Shown here: piece after piece, positions 24,319 to 33,878 of the stretch
How the letters are laid out: each line of letters opens with the position of its first letter
How positions within the stretch are numbered: the first letter of the stretch is position 1
NCBI GenBank assembly: GCA_934474025.1
Contig: CAKSMF010000001.1
Coordinates: forward strand, 496,001-560,000
Length of the DNA stretch: 64,000 bases
Source: an uncultured Ruminococcus sp.
Lineage (GTDB): Bacteria > Bacillota > Clostridia > Oscillospirales > Ruminococcaceae
Reading direction: 5' to 3'
Program-made: the position numbers and the translations under genes
Notes under the pieces: generated by a model
The model's database searches: none
The model's input: the letters and a program-made list of their open reading frames with translations, nothing else
What the model was told of the DNA's origin: nothing

Positions 24319-25242
24319 ATGAAAGAATATGTAAGTGCAGTTGCAGTTGTAAGGTCTATGGAAAATTCACTTCTTACTTACAATGATTTTGAACAGCTTA
24401 TAAATGCACGTAATCAAAACGAATTTGATACACTTTTACTTTCAAAAAACAACAGCAGTCTTTCAGAAGTGTGGGAAATGCTAAAAACATTTGCCCCTGA
24501 CAGCCGTGAACTTGAAATAATGTTATATCAGAACGATTTCAGTAATCTTAAATCTGTACTGAAAGCTATGATTTCAAACAAAGAACCGGACAGCTATTTT
24601 ATTCAACCGTCAAATATCAGTCTTGAAACCCTTAAAGAAGCGTTTCAGACAAAGAACAGCGATATTTTACCGGATTATATGCGTGAAACTGCTGAAACAG
24701 CTTATGAACTCCTTACAAGAACGCTTGACGGTCAGCTTACAGATATTCTTATAGATACGGCAACTCTTATGACTATGCAAAAAGCTTCCAAGGACTTTGG
24801 AGGAGAGTTTATACAAAAGTATGTACAGCTTATCACGGCTTTTGCAGATATAAAAGTGGCTTATCGTTGCAGTAAAATTCAAGTATCAAAGGATTTTATG
24901 GAAAGTGCAGTTTGTGGAAGTGATGAACTTGACAAACAGTCATTAATAAGAACAGCTCTTGCCGGTACAGATAGTTTTATTGGTTTTCTGGAACATACGT
25001 CATATATTAATCTTGCTGAGGTTTTAAAAGAAAATCCTGAACTTTTTGAAAGATATTGCGATAACTTGATAATGGAATTTGCAGAAGATGCACAAATGAA
25101 AGCTTTTGGTATTGAACCTCTTATCGCATACTTTATTGCAAAGGAAACTGAATTGAAAAATATCCGGATAATTTCAGTTTGCAGAGAAATGGGACTTGAA
25201 AAGAAACAAATTATTGAAAGGTTAAGGAAATCGTATGTTTAA
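24319..25242 (+). CDS. ntpC: V-type ATPase subunit C (rotor-stalk adaptor, d-like)
   Basis: A 307-residue, mostly helical subunit that seats the central shaft on the rotor ring. It has the three-fold helical-repeat character of the family, and the C-terminal 'EPLIAYFIAKETELKNIRII' is the recognisable signature. The ATG at 24319 follows AGGTGATT, 4 nt after the subunit E stop; an earlier in-frame start inside subunit E lacks a ribosome site. Confidence 0.9.
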   Translation: MKEYVSAVAVVRSMENSLLTYNDFEQLINARNQNEFDTLLLSKNNSSLSEVWEMLKTFAPDSRELEIMLYQNDFSNLKSVLKAMISNKEPDSYFIQPSNISLETLKEAFQTKNSDILPDYMRETAETAYELLTRTLDGQLTDILIDTATLMTMQKASKDFGGEFIQKYVQLITAFADIKVAYRCSKIQVSKDFMESAVCGSDELDKQSLIRTALAGTDSFIGFLEHTSYINLAEVLKENPELFERYCDNLIMEFAEDAQMKAFGIEPLIAYFIAKETELKNIRIISVCREMGLEKKQIIERLRKSYV

Positions 25243-25549
25243 AGTTGCAATAATTGGCGATAGTGCAAGTGTATCCGGATTTGCCTCACTTGGATTATCT
25301 GTGTTCTGCGAAACCGAACCTCAGAAAGTTTCAAAACTTATAAAAAAACTTGCTGTTAATAATTTTGCGGTAATATATATCACCGAACCAGTAGCATCAC
25401 TTGTGCAAGATACAATAAACAAATATAAAAATAGTCAGTTGCCCTCAATAGTGCTTATTCCTGCAATAAGAGGAAACACCGGCGAGGGTATGCGGGCAGT
25501 TCATGAGGCAGTTGAAAAGGCTGTCGGCTCTGATATACTGAAGAATTGA
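25235..25549 (+). CDS. ntpF: V-type ATPase subunit F
   Basis: A 104-residue subunit of the central rotor shaft. It has the Rossmann-like start 'MFKVAIIGDSASVSGFASLG', an alternating beta/alpha pattern, 'VIYITEPVASLVQDTI' and 'PSIVLIPAIRG'. It overlaps subunit C by 8 nt, with AAGG upstream. In Enterococcus nomenclature this is NtpG. Confidence 0.9.
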   Translation: MFKVAIIGDSASVSGFASLGLSVFCETEPQKVSKLIKKLAVNNFAVIYITEPVASLVQDTINKYKNSQLPSIVLIPAIRGNTGEGMRAVHEAVEKAVGSDILKN

Positions 25550-25560
25550 GGCGATTTAAA

Positions 25561-27330
25561 ATGAACAGTACTGGAACAATTGTAAAAATTTCAGGTCCTT
25601 TGGTTGTTGCCAACGGAATGAGAGATGCTAATATGTTTGACGTTGTTAGAGTAAGCAACAAAAAACTTATAGGCGAAATTATAGAAATGCATGGTGACCG
25701 TGCATCAATACAGGTTTATGAAGAAACTGCCGGTCTTGGAACAGGTGAAAAAGTTGTTTCAACCGGTGAACCTATGAGCGTTGAATTAGGTCCGGGACTT
25801 ATCGGAAGTATTTTTGACGGTATACAGAGACCTCTTGACGATATTAGAAAAATATGTGGCAATAGTTTGCAACGTGGTATTGAAGTTTCATCACTTAAAA
25901 GGGATAAATTATGGAATTTTACACCTTCTGTCAAAATCGGTGACAAACTTATCGGTGGTGACGTAATAGGAACAGTTCCTGAAACTGATATAGTTCTGCA
26001 TAAAATACTTGTTCCGAATGGTGTTTCTGGTGTTGTAAAGGAAATCAAAGCAGGGGAATTTCATGTAGATGATACTGTATGTGTTCTTGAAACTGAAAAG
26101 GGCGATTATAATTTAAGTCTTTTTCAGAAATGGGCAGTTCGTAAGGGCAGACCTTACAAGAAAAAGTTATCTCCCGATATGCCATTAGTTACGGGACAGA
26201 GAGTTGTTGACTGTCTTTTTCCTATTGCAAAGGGCGGTGTAGCTGCTATTCCAGGGCCTTTCGGAAGTGGAAAAACTGTTACTCAGCATCAGCTTGCAAA
26301 GTGGGCGGAAGCTGATATAATTGTTTATATTGGTTGCGGTGAACGTGGTAACGAAATGACAGACGTTTTAAATGAATTTCCTGAACTTATAGACCCACAT
26401 ACCGGAAAATCACTAATGGAACGTACAGTATTGATTGCAAATACTTCTGATATGCCTGTTGCAGCCCGTGAAGCTTCTGTATATACAGGTATCACAATAG
26501 CTGAATATTACAGAGATATGGGATATTCAGTAGCTCTTATGGCGGATTCTACTTCAAGATGGGCTGAAGCACTTCGTGAAATGTCCGGACGACTTGAAGA
26601 AATGCCTGGTGATGAAGGTTATCCTGCTTATCTCGGAAGCCGTTTAGCACAGTTCTATGAACGTGCAGGACGTGTTATTTCAAATGGTTCTGAGGGGCGT
26701 GAGGGAACACTTTCTGTAATTGGTGCGGTATCTCCTCCGGGTGGTGATATATCTGAACCTGTTTCACAGGCTACTCTCAGAATTGTAAAAGTTTTCTGGG
26801 GACTTGATGCAAATCTTGCTTATCAAAGACACTTTCCGGCTATAAACTGGCTTACAAGTTATTCATTGTATGTTGATTCGTTGGCGGATTGGTATAATAA
26901 TAATGTTTCAGCCGATTGGATGAAATTAAGAGCAAGATTTATGGAAATTCTTCATGATGAAGAAGAACTGAAAGAAATTGTAAAGCTTATTGGTATGGAC
27001 GCACTTTCAGTCAATGACCGTCTTAAAATGGAAACCGCACGTTCAATACGTGAAGACTTTTTGCACCAACTTGCTTTCCATGAAGTTGACACCTATACAA
27101 GTCTTAAAAAACAGCTTTATATGATGAAGCTTATACTGAATTTCAATGACAAGGCTGTTGAAACAGTTTCAAAGGGTGCGGACGTTGAAGAAGTTTCTAA
27201 TTTACCGGTTCGTGAAAAAATAGGACGTTTTAAATATGTACCAGAAGAAAAGACAGACAAGGAATTTGAAAATATTTTGGTTGAAATATCTTCAGAACTT
27301 AATCAGTTACTGAACAGGAGGGACGACTGA
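25561..27330 (+). CDS. ntpA: V-type ATPase catalytic subunit A
   Basis: The 589-residue catalytic subunit. The order is an N-terminal beta-barrel ('GTIVKISGPLVVANGM'), the non-homologous bulge region (about 110-200), and the nucleotide-binding domain with the P-loop 'GPFGSGKTVTQHQ' (about 232-244) and 'GCGERGNEMTDVL' with the catalytic Glu. 'MADSTSRWAEALREMSGRL' follows. The start is placed at 25561 using GAGG 9 nt upstream; a TTG at 25546 in the same frame overlaps subunit F and is less likely. Confidence 0.97.
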   Translation: MNSTGTIVKISGPLVVANGMRDANMFDVVRVSNKKLIGEIIEMHGDRASIQVYEETAGLGTGEKVVSTGEPMSVELGPGLIGSIFDGIQRPLDDIRKICGNSLQRGIEVSSLKRDKLWNFTPSVKIGDKLIGGDVIGTVPETDIVLHKILVPNGVSGVVKEIKAGEFHVDDTVCVLETEKGDYNLSLFQKWAVRKGRPYKKKLSPDMPLVTGQRVVDCLFPIAKGGVAAIPGPFGSGKTVTQHQLAKWAEADIIVYIGCGERGNEMTDVLNEFPELIDPHTGKSLMERTVLIANTSDMPVAAREASVYTGITIAEYYRDMGYSVALMADSTSRWAEALREMSGRLEEMPGDEGYPAYLGSRLAQFYERAGRVISNGSEGREGTLSVIGAVSPPGGDISEPVSQATLRIVKVFWGLDANLAYQRHFPAINWLTSYSLYVDSLADWYNNNVSADWMKLRARFMEILHDEEELKEIVKLIGMDALSVNDRLKMETARSIREDFLHQLAFHEVDTYTSLKKQLYMMKLILNFNDKAVETVSKGADVEEVSNLPVREKIGRFKYVPEEKTDKEFENILVEISSELNQLLNRRDD

Positions 27331-28700
27331 TGCCAAGAGAATACAGAACTATTGATGAAGTTGCAGGACCTTTGCTTCTTGTTAAGGACGTTGAGGGGGC
27401 AACCTATGGAGAACTTGCTGAAATAAGACTTAACAACGGTGAAAAAAGACGTTGCAGAGTACTCGAAATCGATGGTACTAATGTACTTGTACAGCTTTTT
27501 GAGAGTTCAGCAGGAATAAATTTACATGATAGTAGTGTTGTTTTTTCGGGTCATCAAATGGAACTCGGTGTATCTGAAGATATGCTCGGCAGAGTTTTTG
27601 ACGGTTTAGGAAGACCTATTGATGACGGTGACGAAATTATTCCGGAAATGCGTCTTGACGTTAACGGTTTGCCTATGAATCCTGTAGCACGCCGTTATCC
27701 GCAGGAATTTATACAGACAGGTGTTTCAGCTATTGACGGTCTTAATACTCTCGTAAGAGGTCAAAAACTCCCTATATTCTCGGCAAGCGGACTTCCTCAT
27801 GCACAGCTTGCATCACAGATTGCAAGACAAGCTAAAGTTCGTGGTACAGATGAACAGTTTGCTGTAGTTTTCGGTGCAATGGGAATTACCTTTGAAGAAT
27901 CAGAATACTTTATAAATAGTTTCAAAAGCACTGGAGCTATGGACAGAACAGTTCTTTTCATAAATCTTGCTAATGACTCGGCTATTGAAAGAATAGCTAC
28001 TCCTAAAATGGCTCTCACAACTGCTGAATACCTTGCTTTTGAAAAGGGTATGCATGTTCTTGTTATTCTTACCGATATAACAAACTATGCTGATGCTTTG
28101 CGTGAAATTTCGTCCGCCCGTAAGGAAGTTCCTGGAAGAAGAGGTTATCCGGGATATATGTATACAGACCTTGCTTCAATATACGAACGTGCAGGCAGAC
28201 AAGCCGACAAAAACGGAAGTATCACTATGATACCTATTCTTACAATGCCGGAAGACGACAAAACTCACCCTATCCCTGACCTTACAGGATATATTACAGA
28301 AGGACAGATTATTCTTTCAAGAGAACTTTACAGAAAAGGAATCAATCCTCCTATTGATGTTCTGCCGTCGTTGTCACGTCTCAAAGATAAGGGAATAGGT
28401 GAGGGAAAAACCCGTGCAGACCATTCCGACACTATGAACCAGTTGTTTTCAGCGTATGCAAGAGGAAAAGATGCTAAAGAACTCATGGTTGTACTTGGTG
28501 AATCTGCTCTTACTCCTACAGATTTATTGTATGCTAAATTTGCAGACGAATTTGAAAGACGTTATGTTTCACAAGGCTTTGATAATAACCGTTCTATTGA
28601 GGATACTTTAGCAGTCGGTTGGGAATTGCTCCGACTTCTTCCACGTAGCGAACTCCGCAGAATAAGAGAAGAATATTTAGACAAGTATTATGAGGGGTGA
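27330..28700 (+). CDS. ntpB: V-type ATPase non-catalytic subunit B
   Basis: A 456-residue regulatory subunit alternating with A in the head. Signatures are 'YRTIDEVAGPLLLVKDVEGA', 'IDGLNTLVRGQKLPIFSASG' where a P-loop would be (lacking the Gly-Lys-Thr, as expected for B), 'TDITNYADALREISSARKEV' and 'PGRRGYPGYMYTDLASIYER'. Its ATG shares one base with the subunit A stop (TGATG). Confidence 0.97.
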   Translation: MPREYRTIDEVAGPLLLVKDVEGATYGELAEIRLNNGEKRRCRVLEIDGTNVLVQLFESSAGINLHDSSVVFSGHQMELGVSEDMLGRVFDGLGRPIDDGDEIIPEMRLDVNGLPMNPVARRYPQEFIQTGVSAIDGLNTLVRGQKLPIFSASGLPHAQLASQIARQAKVRGTDEQFAVVFGAMGITFEESEYFINSFKSTGAMDRTVLFINLANDSAIERIATPKMALTTAEYLAFEKGMHVLVILTDITNYADALREISSARKEVPGRRGYPGYMYTDLASIYERAGRQADKNGSITMIPILTMPEDDKTHPIPDLTGYITEGQIILSRELYRKGINPPIDVLPSLSRLKDKGIGEGKTRADHSDTMNQLFSAYARGKDAKELMVVLGESALTPTDLLYAKFADEFERRYVSQGFDNNRSIEDTLAVGWELLRLLPRSELRRIREEYLDKYYEG

Positions 28701-28705
28701 TTTTT

Positions 28706-29356
28706 TTGGCAAGGATTAATGTTAACCCCACAAGAATGGAACTCAGTAAGCTTAAAAAAAAATTACAGTCCGCTAAACGTGGTCATAAACTTCTGAAAGA
28801 CAAGCGTGACGAACTTATGCGACAGTTTATGATTCTTATTAAAGAGGACAAACAATTACGCACGGAAGTTGAAAACGCTATTTCAGAAGCAAACAAATAT
28901 ATGGCGGTTGCTGGTTCAGTTATGCAGAGGGAAGTTATGGAAACTGCTCTTATGCTTCCGAAGCAGGAAGTTCAGATTGAAGTTGAACAAAAAAATGTAA
29001 TGAGTGTTTATATTCCTGAATTTAAAACAAGTTATAAAACCAATAATCCAAATGATATTTATTCATACGGAATGGCTTTCACTTCAATTGAACTTGACGG
29101 AGCAGTAAGTGCATTAAATGAAGTTTTTCCGAAAATGATACGTCTTGCAGAAGTTGAAAAAGCGTGTCATCTTATGGCAGACGAAATTGAAAAAACTCGT
29201 CGTCGTGTAAACGCCCTTGAACACATAATGATTCCCGATTATGAGGAAACTATTAAATATATTACTATGAAGCTTTCAGAAAATGAACGTAATACAACAA
29301 CATCACTTATGAAAGTTAAAGATATGATTTTAAAACAAAGTCATAATTATCATTAA
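28706..29356 (+). CDS. ntpD: V-type ATPase central-shaft subunit D
   Basis: The 216-residue coiled-coil rotor shaft. The N-terminus 'ARINVNPTRMELSKLKKKL' followed by 'AKRGHKLLKDKRDELMRQF' and the C-terminal 'TRRRVNALEHIMIPDYEETI' are diagnostic. The start is a TTG at 28706: GAGGGGTGA ends about 8 nt upstream, and homologues begin with the same MAR-(L/I)-NVNPTR sequence. A GTG at 28697 overlaps subunit B and is less likely. Confidence 0.95.
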   Translation: MARINVNPTRMELSKLKKKLQSAKRGHKLLKDKRDELMRQFMILIKEDKQLRTEVENAISEANKYMAVAGSVMQREVMETALMLPKQEVQIEVEQKNVMSVYIPEFKTSYKTNNPNDIYSYGMAFTSIELDGAVSALNEVFPKMIRLAEVEKACHLMADEIEKTRRRVNALEHIMIPDYEETIKYITMKLSENERNTTTSLMKVKDMILKQSHNYH

Positions 29357-29373
29357 TTGTTAATCTAAAAAGA

Positions 29374-29406
29374 AATGAGTCCGGCATAATACCGAACTCA
29401 TTTTTT
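29374..29406. terminator. terminator between ntpD and pfkA (copy 1 of a shared terminator sequence)
   Basis: AATGAGTCCGG pairs with CCGAACTCATT (one mismatch), followed by six T; A-rich upstream, so it can work for both convergent genes. A very similar sequence occurs at 43402-43436. Confidence 0.85.
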
Positions 29407-29436
29407 ATTAATATATTATTTCTGGAATTTTCATAA

Positions 29437-30399
29437 TTAGAAAGCAATAGTTTCAGCCATACGGTGAAGCTTTTCATCATAGGATTTTTTCATTGAAAGA
29501 GCTTCCTGTATATCATAGTCAACAATAGCGTTATCTTTAAGAGCAACAACTCTGTTGCCTATACCCTGTTCAAGAAGGTCAACAGCATAACAACCGAGTC
29601 TTGTAGCTTCAACTCTGTCTCTGAGTGTCGGATTACCGCCTCTCTGAACGTGACCGAGAATAGTAGCACGAGCTTCAATACCTGTTTTTTCCTGTAAAAT
29701 TGTTGCGATTTCCTGAGAATGACCAACACCTTCAGAAACAATTACAACAAAGTTATTCTTGCCCTTAGCGTGTTTTTCAAGCATAGTTTTAGCGATAGAA
29801 TTAAGGTCATAAGGAACTTCCTGAACAATAATATCAGTAGCACCGCAAGCAACGCCAGTATTTACAGCTATATGACCTGCACCTCTGCCCATTACTTCAA
29901 CAACGGAGATTCTGTCATGTGACTGTGATGTGTCTCTGAGTTTGTCAACAAGTTCCATTGCTGTATTCATAGCGGTATCAAATCCGATAGTATAATCTGT
30001 GCATGAAATATCATTATCAATTGTACCAGGAAGACCTACACAAAGCATACCCATTTTTGAAAGGTCAGCAGCACCTCTGAACGAACCGTCACCACCGATT
30101 ACAACAAGCCCCTCAATTCCGAGTTCTTCGCACTTTGCACGGGCCTTGGCAACACCCTCTTCAGTTCTGAATTCAGGACATCTTGCAGTATAAAGAATAG
30201 TACCGCCTCTATGGATAATATCTGTAACGCTTCTTTCGTCCATAGGAATGATATCACCAGTAAGAAGTCCAACATAACCACGACGCACGCCGTAAACTTC
30301 CATACCCTTACTGATAGCACTTCTTACAACAGCACGAATAGCAGCGTTCATACCAGGAGCATCGCCACCGCTGGTTAAAACAGCAATCTTTTTAATCAT
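29437..30399 (-). CDS. pfkA: 6-phosphofructokinase
   Basis: ATP-dependent phosphofructokinase of glycolysis, 320 residues as in Bacillus. 'LTSGGDAPGMNAAIRAVVR' binds ATP phosphate, 'VVIGGDGSFRGA' follows, 'GLPGTIDNDISCTDYTIGFD' holds the catalytic Asp, and 'SVVEVMGRGAGHIAVNTG' binds fructose-6-P. The allosteric-site region 'HVQRGGNPTLRDR' is present. The start follows AAAGGAG. It has its own promoter downstream of dnaE. Confidence 0.97.
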   Translation of the reverse strand: MIKKIAVLTSGGDAPGMNAAIRAVVRSAISKGMEVYGVRRGYVGLLTGDIIPMDERSVTDIIHRGGTILYTARCPEFRTEEGVAKARAKCEELGIEGLVVIGGDGSFRGAADLSKMGMLCVGLPGTIDNDISCTDYTIGFDTAMNTAMELVDKLRDTSQSHDRISVVEVMGRGAGHIAVNTGVACGATDIIVQEVPYDLNSIAKTMLEKHAKGKNNFVVIVSEGVGHSQEIATILQEKTGIEARATILGHVQRGGNPTLRDRVEATRLGCYAVDLLEQGIGNRVVALKDNAIVDYDIQEALSMKKSYDEKLHRMAETIAF

Positions 30400-30450
30400 A
30401 ATAAATTTCTCCTTTACATCAGCAAATTTTAATAAATTCCATACATCTAT

Positions 30451-30479
30451 ATTTTAACACTTTATATGATAGTTGTCAA
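30451..30479 (-). promoter_or_regulatory. sigma-A-like promoter of pfkA
   Basis: Minus-strand TTGACA (30479-30474), 17-nt spacer, TAAAAT (30456-30451). Confidence 0.83.
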
Positions 30480-30497
30480 GCATATCAGGAAAATTTT

Positions 30498-33400
30498 TCA
30501 TGATATAAGACCAACAGATGAAATGGGATATTTTTTTCTTATTTCTGCTACACTTTCCCTGCATATATTAACAGAAAGCCTGTTACGTGGAGAAAGCATT
30601 TTTTTAACGTCTGTAAGATAAAATACAACTTTTGTATTTCCAGAAAATTTTTTACAGATTTCGGGCATATAGTTGTTTGGAAGTTCAGAAGAAGTTATTT
30701 TCAAGCAAAGTTTCATTTGTGAAATCATCTGTGTAAAAAATGTTTCATCTGTCATGGAAGTGCATATCAGTGAAATATCATCATCTTTAACAGACATTCT
30801 TCCATTAACAAGGATTATATTACCCTCTTTAAGATTACCGGAAACCTTGCTGAACAGTTCCGGAAAAACAATAGCATTAATATTTCCAGTACCGTCCGAC
30901 AATTCTAAAAAGCACATTTTGTCACCTTTTTTTGTAATGTGAGATTTGATATTCTGAATCATACAGAGAATTTTAACATCAATATCATCATTTGTTCCTA
31001 AAATATTTTTTATTTCAGAAGTGCGGAGAAGTTCCGGAAGATAGTCATATTCTGATAAAGGATTTCCTGTGAGATATATTCCAGAAACTTCTTTTTCCAT
31101 GGAGAGGAGTTTTCTTTTAGGATATTCGGGAATGAATGGTATTTTTATATTCATTTCCTGAGTGTCTATATCATCGAGAAAATTAAGCTGTCCTTCAATA
31201 ACGCCGGTTTTATCAGTTTTTTCAAGAATGGTGGAATAGTTTTCGAGCATCTGACGGCGATTGAGTCCCATTTCGTCAAAAGCTCCCGACATTATGAGAG
31301 ATTCAACAGCTTTTTTTACAAGGTCACGCTTGTCCATTCGTTCTGCAAAATCCTGTAAACTATTGAATACACCGCTTTGTGTTCTTTCATGAACAATTCT
31401 TTCAGCCAGTCCCTCACCAACATTTTTTATTGCCATAAGTCCGAAATACATTTTTCCGTCACTATAAAGGAATTTTTTTACACTCTTGTTAATATCCGGA
31501 CGAACAACTTCAATGCCATAAGAACGACACATATTTATATATTCAGAAAGTTTATCAGTATTTCCGGCAACGCTTGACATCAAAGCAGACATATATATTC
31601 CCCTGTAATGATATTTAAGATAAGCAGTCTGATAAGCTATACAGGCATATGCACAAGCATGAGATTTATTGAACGCATATGAAGCAAAACTAATCATTTC
31701 TTCAAAAATTTCATTTGCTGTCTGTCTGGAAACTCCGTTTTTTTCAGCTCCCGAAACAAAACTTTCACGTTCTTCAAGCATAATATCATGTTTCTTTTTA
31801 GCCATTGCACGCCTTACTATATCGGCATGACCGTATGAATATCCGGCAAGTTTTCTGCAAATTTCCATAACCTGCTCCTGATATACTATACAACCATAAG
31901 TTTCAGATAATATGCTTTCAAGTAATGGGTGTTTATAGTGTATCTGATTTGGATTATTTTTATTATGGATATATTCAGGAATGGATTTCATAGGGCCGGG
32001 GCGATAAAGCGAAAGCATTACAATTAAATCTTCAATGCGTTCTGGTTTAAGGTCAATAAGGCATTTGGTTATTCCCTCGCTTTCAAACTGAAATACTCCT
32101 CCTGTATCGCCTTTTGCGAGCATTGAATAAACTCCGCTGTCGTCAAGTGGAATTTCAGATATATCAAAATCGGGTTCAAAGCATTTTATTGAATTTATAG
32201 TATCACGTATTATTGTAAGGTTACGTAATCCAAGAAAATCCATTTTCAACAGTCCGAGTGATTCAAGAACAGTCATTGTATATTGAGTAATAATTGTACC
32301 ATCATTTTTCTGAAGCGGAACAATATCAACAAGAGGTATTGCTGAAATGACAACTCCTGCTGCGTGTGTTGAAGTATGTCGTGGCATTCCTTCTATTTTC
32401 ATAGCAATATCTATAATTTTTCTGACATCTGGATTATTTGAATACATTAATTTAAGTTCCTGTGAATTTTCCAGTGCCTCTTTAAGAGTGCTGTTAATAT
32501 CAATGTTTTTTGCTATACTGTCACAAAGTTTTTTAGGCATACTTAGAACACGTCCCACATCTCTTACAGAACCACGTGCCTTAAATGTATCAAACGCTAC
32601 TATTTCTGAAACTTTGTCTCTGCCGTACTTGTCAAAAACATAATCCTTAACTTTCTGCCTTCCCTCTATACAGAAATCTATATCAAAATCGGGCATACTT
32701 ACTCTTTCGGGATTAAGAAAGCGTTCAAAAAGCAATCCATATTTTATAGGGTCTATAGCAGTTATTCCCATACAATAGGCACATAAACTTCCTGCTCCAG
32801 AACCTCTGCCAACACCTACCGGAATATTATTTTCGTGTGCATAACGAACAAAGTCCCACACTATCAGAAAATAATCTGTATAATTCATTTTCGTTATGAC
32901 AGAAAGTTCATATTTCATGCGTTCTGAAACTTCTGTCGGTGGATTTTTACCATAAATTTTATACATTCCCGAATAACATAAATTATGCATATAAGCGTTG
33001 TTATCGGTTATATTGTTTGCCTGAAATTTCGGTAACTTTATATTTCCGAACTCAAACTGAACATTACAGCGATTTGCGATATGAAGTGTATTAATTATAG
33101 CATCTTCATGACCGGAAAATAGTTTTGCCATTTCGTTAGCTGACTTTAAATATGATTCTCCAGTGATATTCTGTTTACTGTCATAAAGTTGATTGGTTTG
33201 TATACACCAGAGAATTTTATGCATTTCTGAATCTTCACGCTTTATATAATGGCAATCATTAGTTGCAACAAGGGGAATACCTGTTTCAGCTGAAAGCCTG
33301 TACAACATGGGAATTATTCGCAATTCATCTTCAATTCCATGATTCTGAATTTCAAGATAATAATTATTAGTACCGAATACTTCACGATATGCTAAAGCTT

Positions 33401-33878
33401 TTTCTTTTGCGTCATCATATCTGCCGGAAACAAGCAGACGTGCTATTTCGCCGTATAGACAGCCGGAAAGGCATATAAGTCCGGTATGATATTTTTTCAA
33501 TAAATCAAAATCTATTCTCGGTCTGTTATAAAAACCGTCTATGCTTGCAATTGAAACAAGTTTAACAAGATTTTTGTATCCCTCATTATTTTCACAAAGC
33601 AGTATAAGATGATACGGCGATAAATCTATTCTGCCGTCCTTGTCCGTGTGTTTTCGTGGAGCTACATATACTTCACAACCTATAATAGCCTTTATTCCTG
33701 CTGATTGTGCTTCTTTCCAGAAATCCACAGCACCATACATAACGCCGTGGTCAGTTATTGCAACCGCAGTTTGTCCGAGTTCTTTAACTCTTTCAATTAG
33801 TGGTTTTATGCGACAAGCACCGTCAAGCAAACTGTATTCTGTATGCACATGAAGATTGACAAATGAATTATTGTTCAA
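30498..33878 (-). CDS. dnaE: DNA polymerase III alpha subunit (DnaE type)
   Basis: A replicative C-family polymerase of about 1126 residues. The order is PHP domain ('HVHTEYSLLDGACRIKPL'), palm with the catalytic 'PDFDIDFC' about residue 390, fingers ('ARGSVRDVGRVL', 'YRPGPMKSIPEYI'), the helix-hairpin-helix tail region and an OB fold near 980-1050. There is no PolC-type exonuclease. The chosen start is TTG at 33878, preceded by GGGAGG with 9-nt spacing and overlapping whiA by 11 nt. The longer frame starts at another TTG (33908) with no ribosome site. Confidence 0.95.
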   Translation of the reverse strand: MNNNSFVNLHVHTEYSLLDGACRIKPLIERVKELGQTAVAITDHGVMYGAVDFWKEAQSAGIKAIIGCEVYVAPRKHTDKDGRIDLSPYHLILLCENNEGYKNLVKLVSIASIDGFYNRPRIDFDLLKKYHTGLICLSGCLYGEIARLLVSGRYDDAKEKALAYREVFGTNNYYLEIQNHGIEDELRIIPMLYRLSAETGIPLVATNDCHYIKREDSEMHKILWCIQTNQLYDSKQNITGESYLKSANEMAKLFSGHEDAIINTLHIANRCNVQFEFGNIKLPKFQANNITDNNAYMHNLCYSGMYKIYGKNPPTEVSERMKYELSVITKMNYTDYFLIVWDFVRYAHENNIPVGVGRGSGAGSLCAYCMGITAIDPIKYGLLFERFLNPERVSMPDFDIDFCIEGRQKVKDYVFDKYGRDKVSEIVAFDTFKARGSVRDVGRVLSMPKKLCDSIAKNIDINSTLKEALENSQELKLMYSNNPDVRKIIDIAMKIEGMPRHTSTHAAGVVISAIPLVDIVPLQKNDGTIITQYTMTVLESLGLLKMDFLGLRNLTIIRDTINSIKCFEPDFDISEIPLDDSGVYSMLAKGDTGGVFQFESEGITKCLIDLKPERIEDLIVMLSLYRPGPMKSIPEYIHNKNNPNQIHYKHPLLESILSETYGCIVYQEQVMEICRKLAGYSYGHADIVRRAMAKKKHDIMLEERESFVSGAEKNGVSRQTANEIFEEMISFASYAFNKSHACAYACIAYQTAYLKYHYRGIYMSALMSSVAGNTDKLSEYINMCRSYGIEVVRPDINKSVKKFLYSDGKMYFGLMAIKNVGEGLAERIVHERTQSGVFNSLQDFAERMDKRDLVKKAVESLIMSGAFDEMGLNRRQMLENYSTILEKTDKTGVIEGQLNFLDDIDTQEMNIKIPFIPEYPKRKLLSMEKEVSGIYLTGNPLSEYDYLPELLRTSEIKNILGTNDDIDVKILCMIQNIKSHITKKGDKMCFLELSDGTGNINAIVFPELFSKVSGNLKEGNIILVNGRMSVKDDDISLICTSMTDETFFTQMISQMKLCLKITSSELPNNYMPEICKKFSGNTKVVFYLTDVKKMLSPRNRLSVNICRESVAEIRKKYPISSVGLIS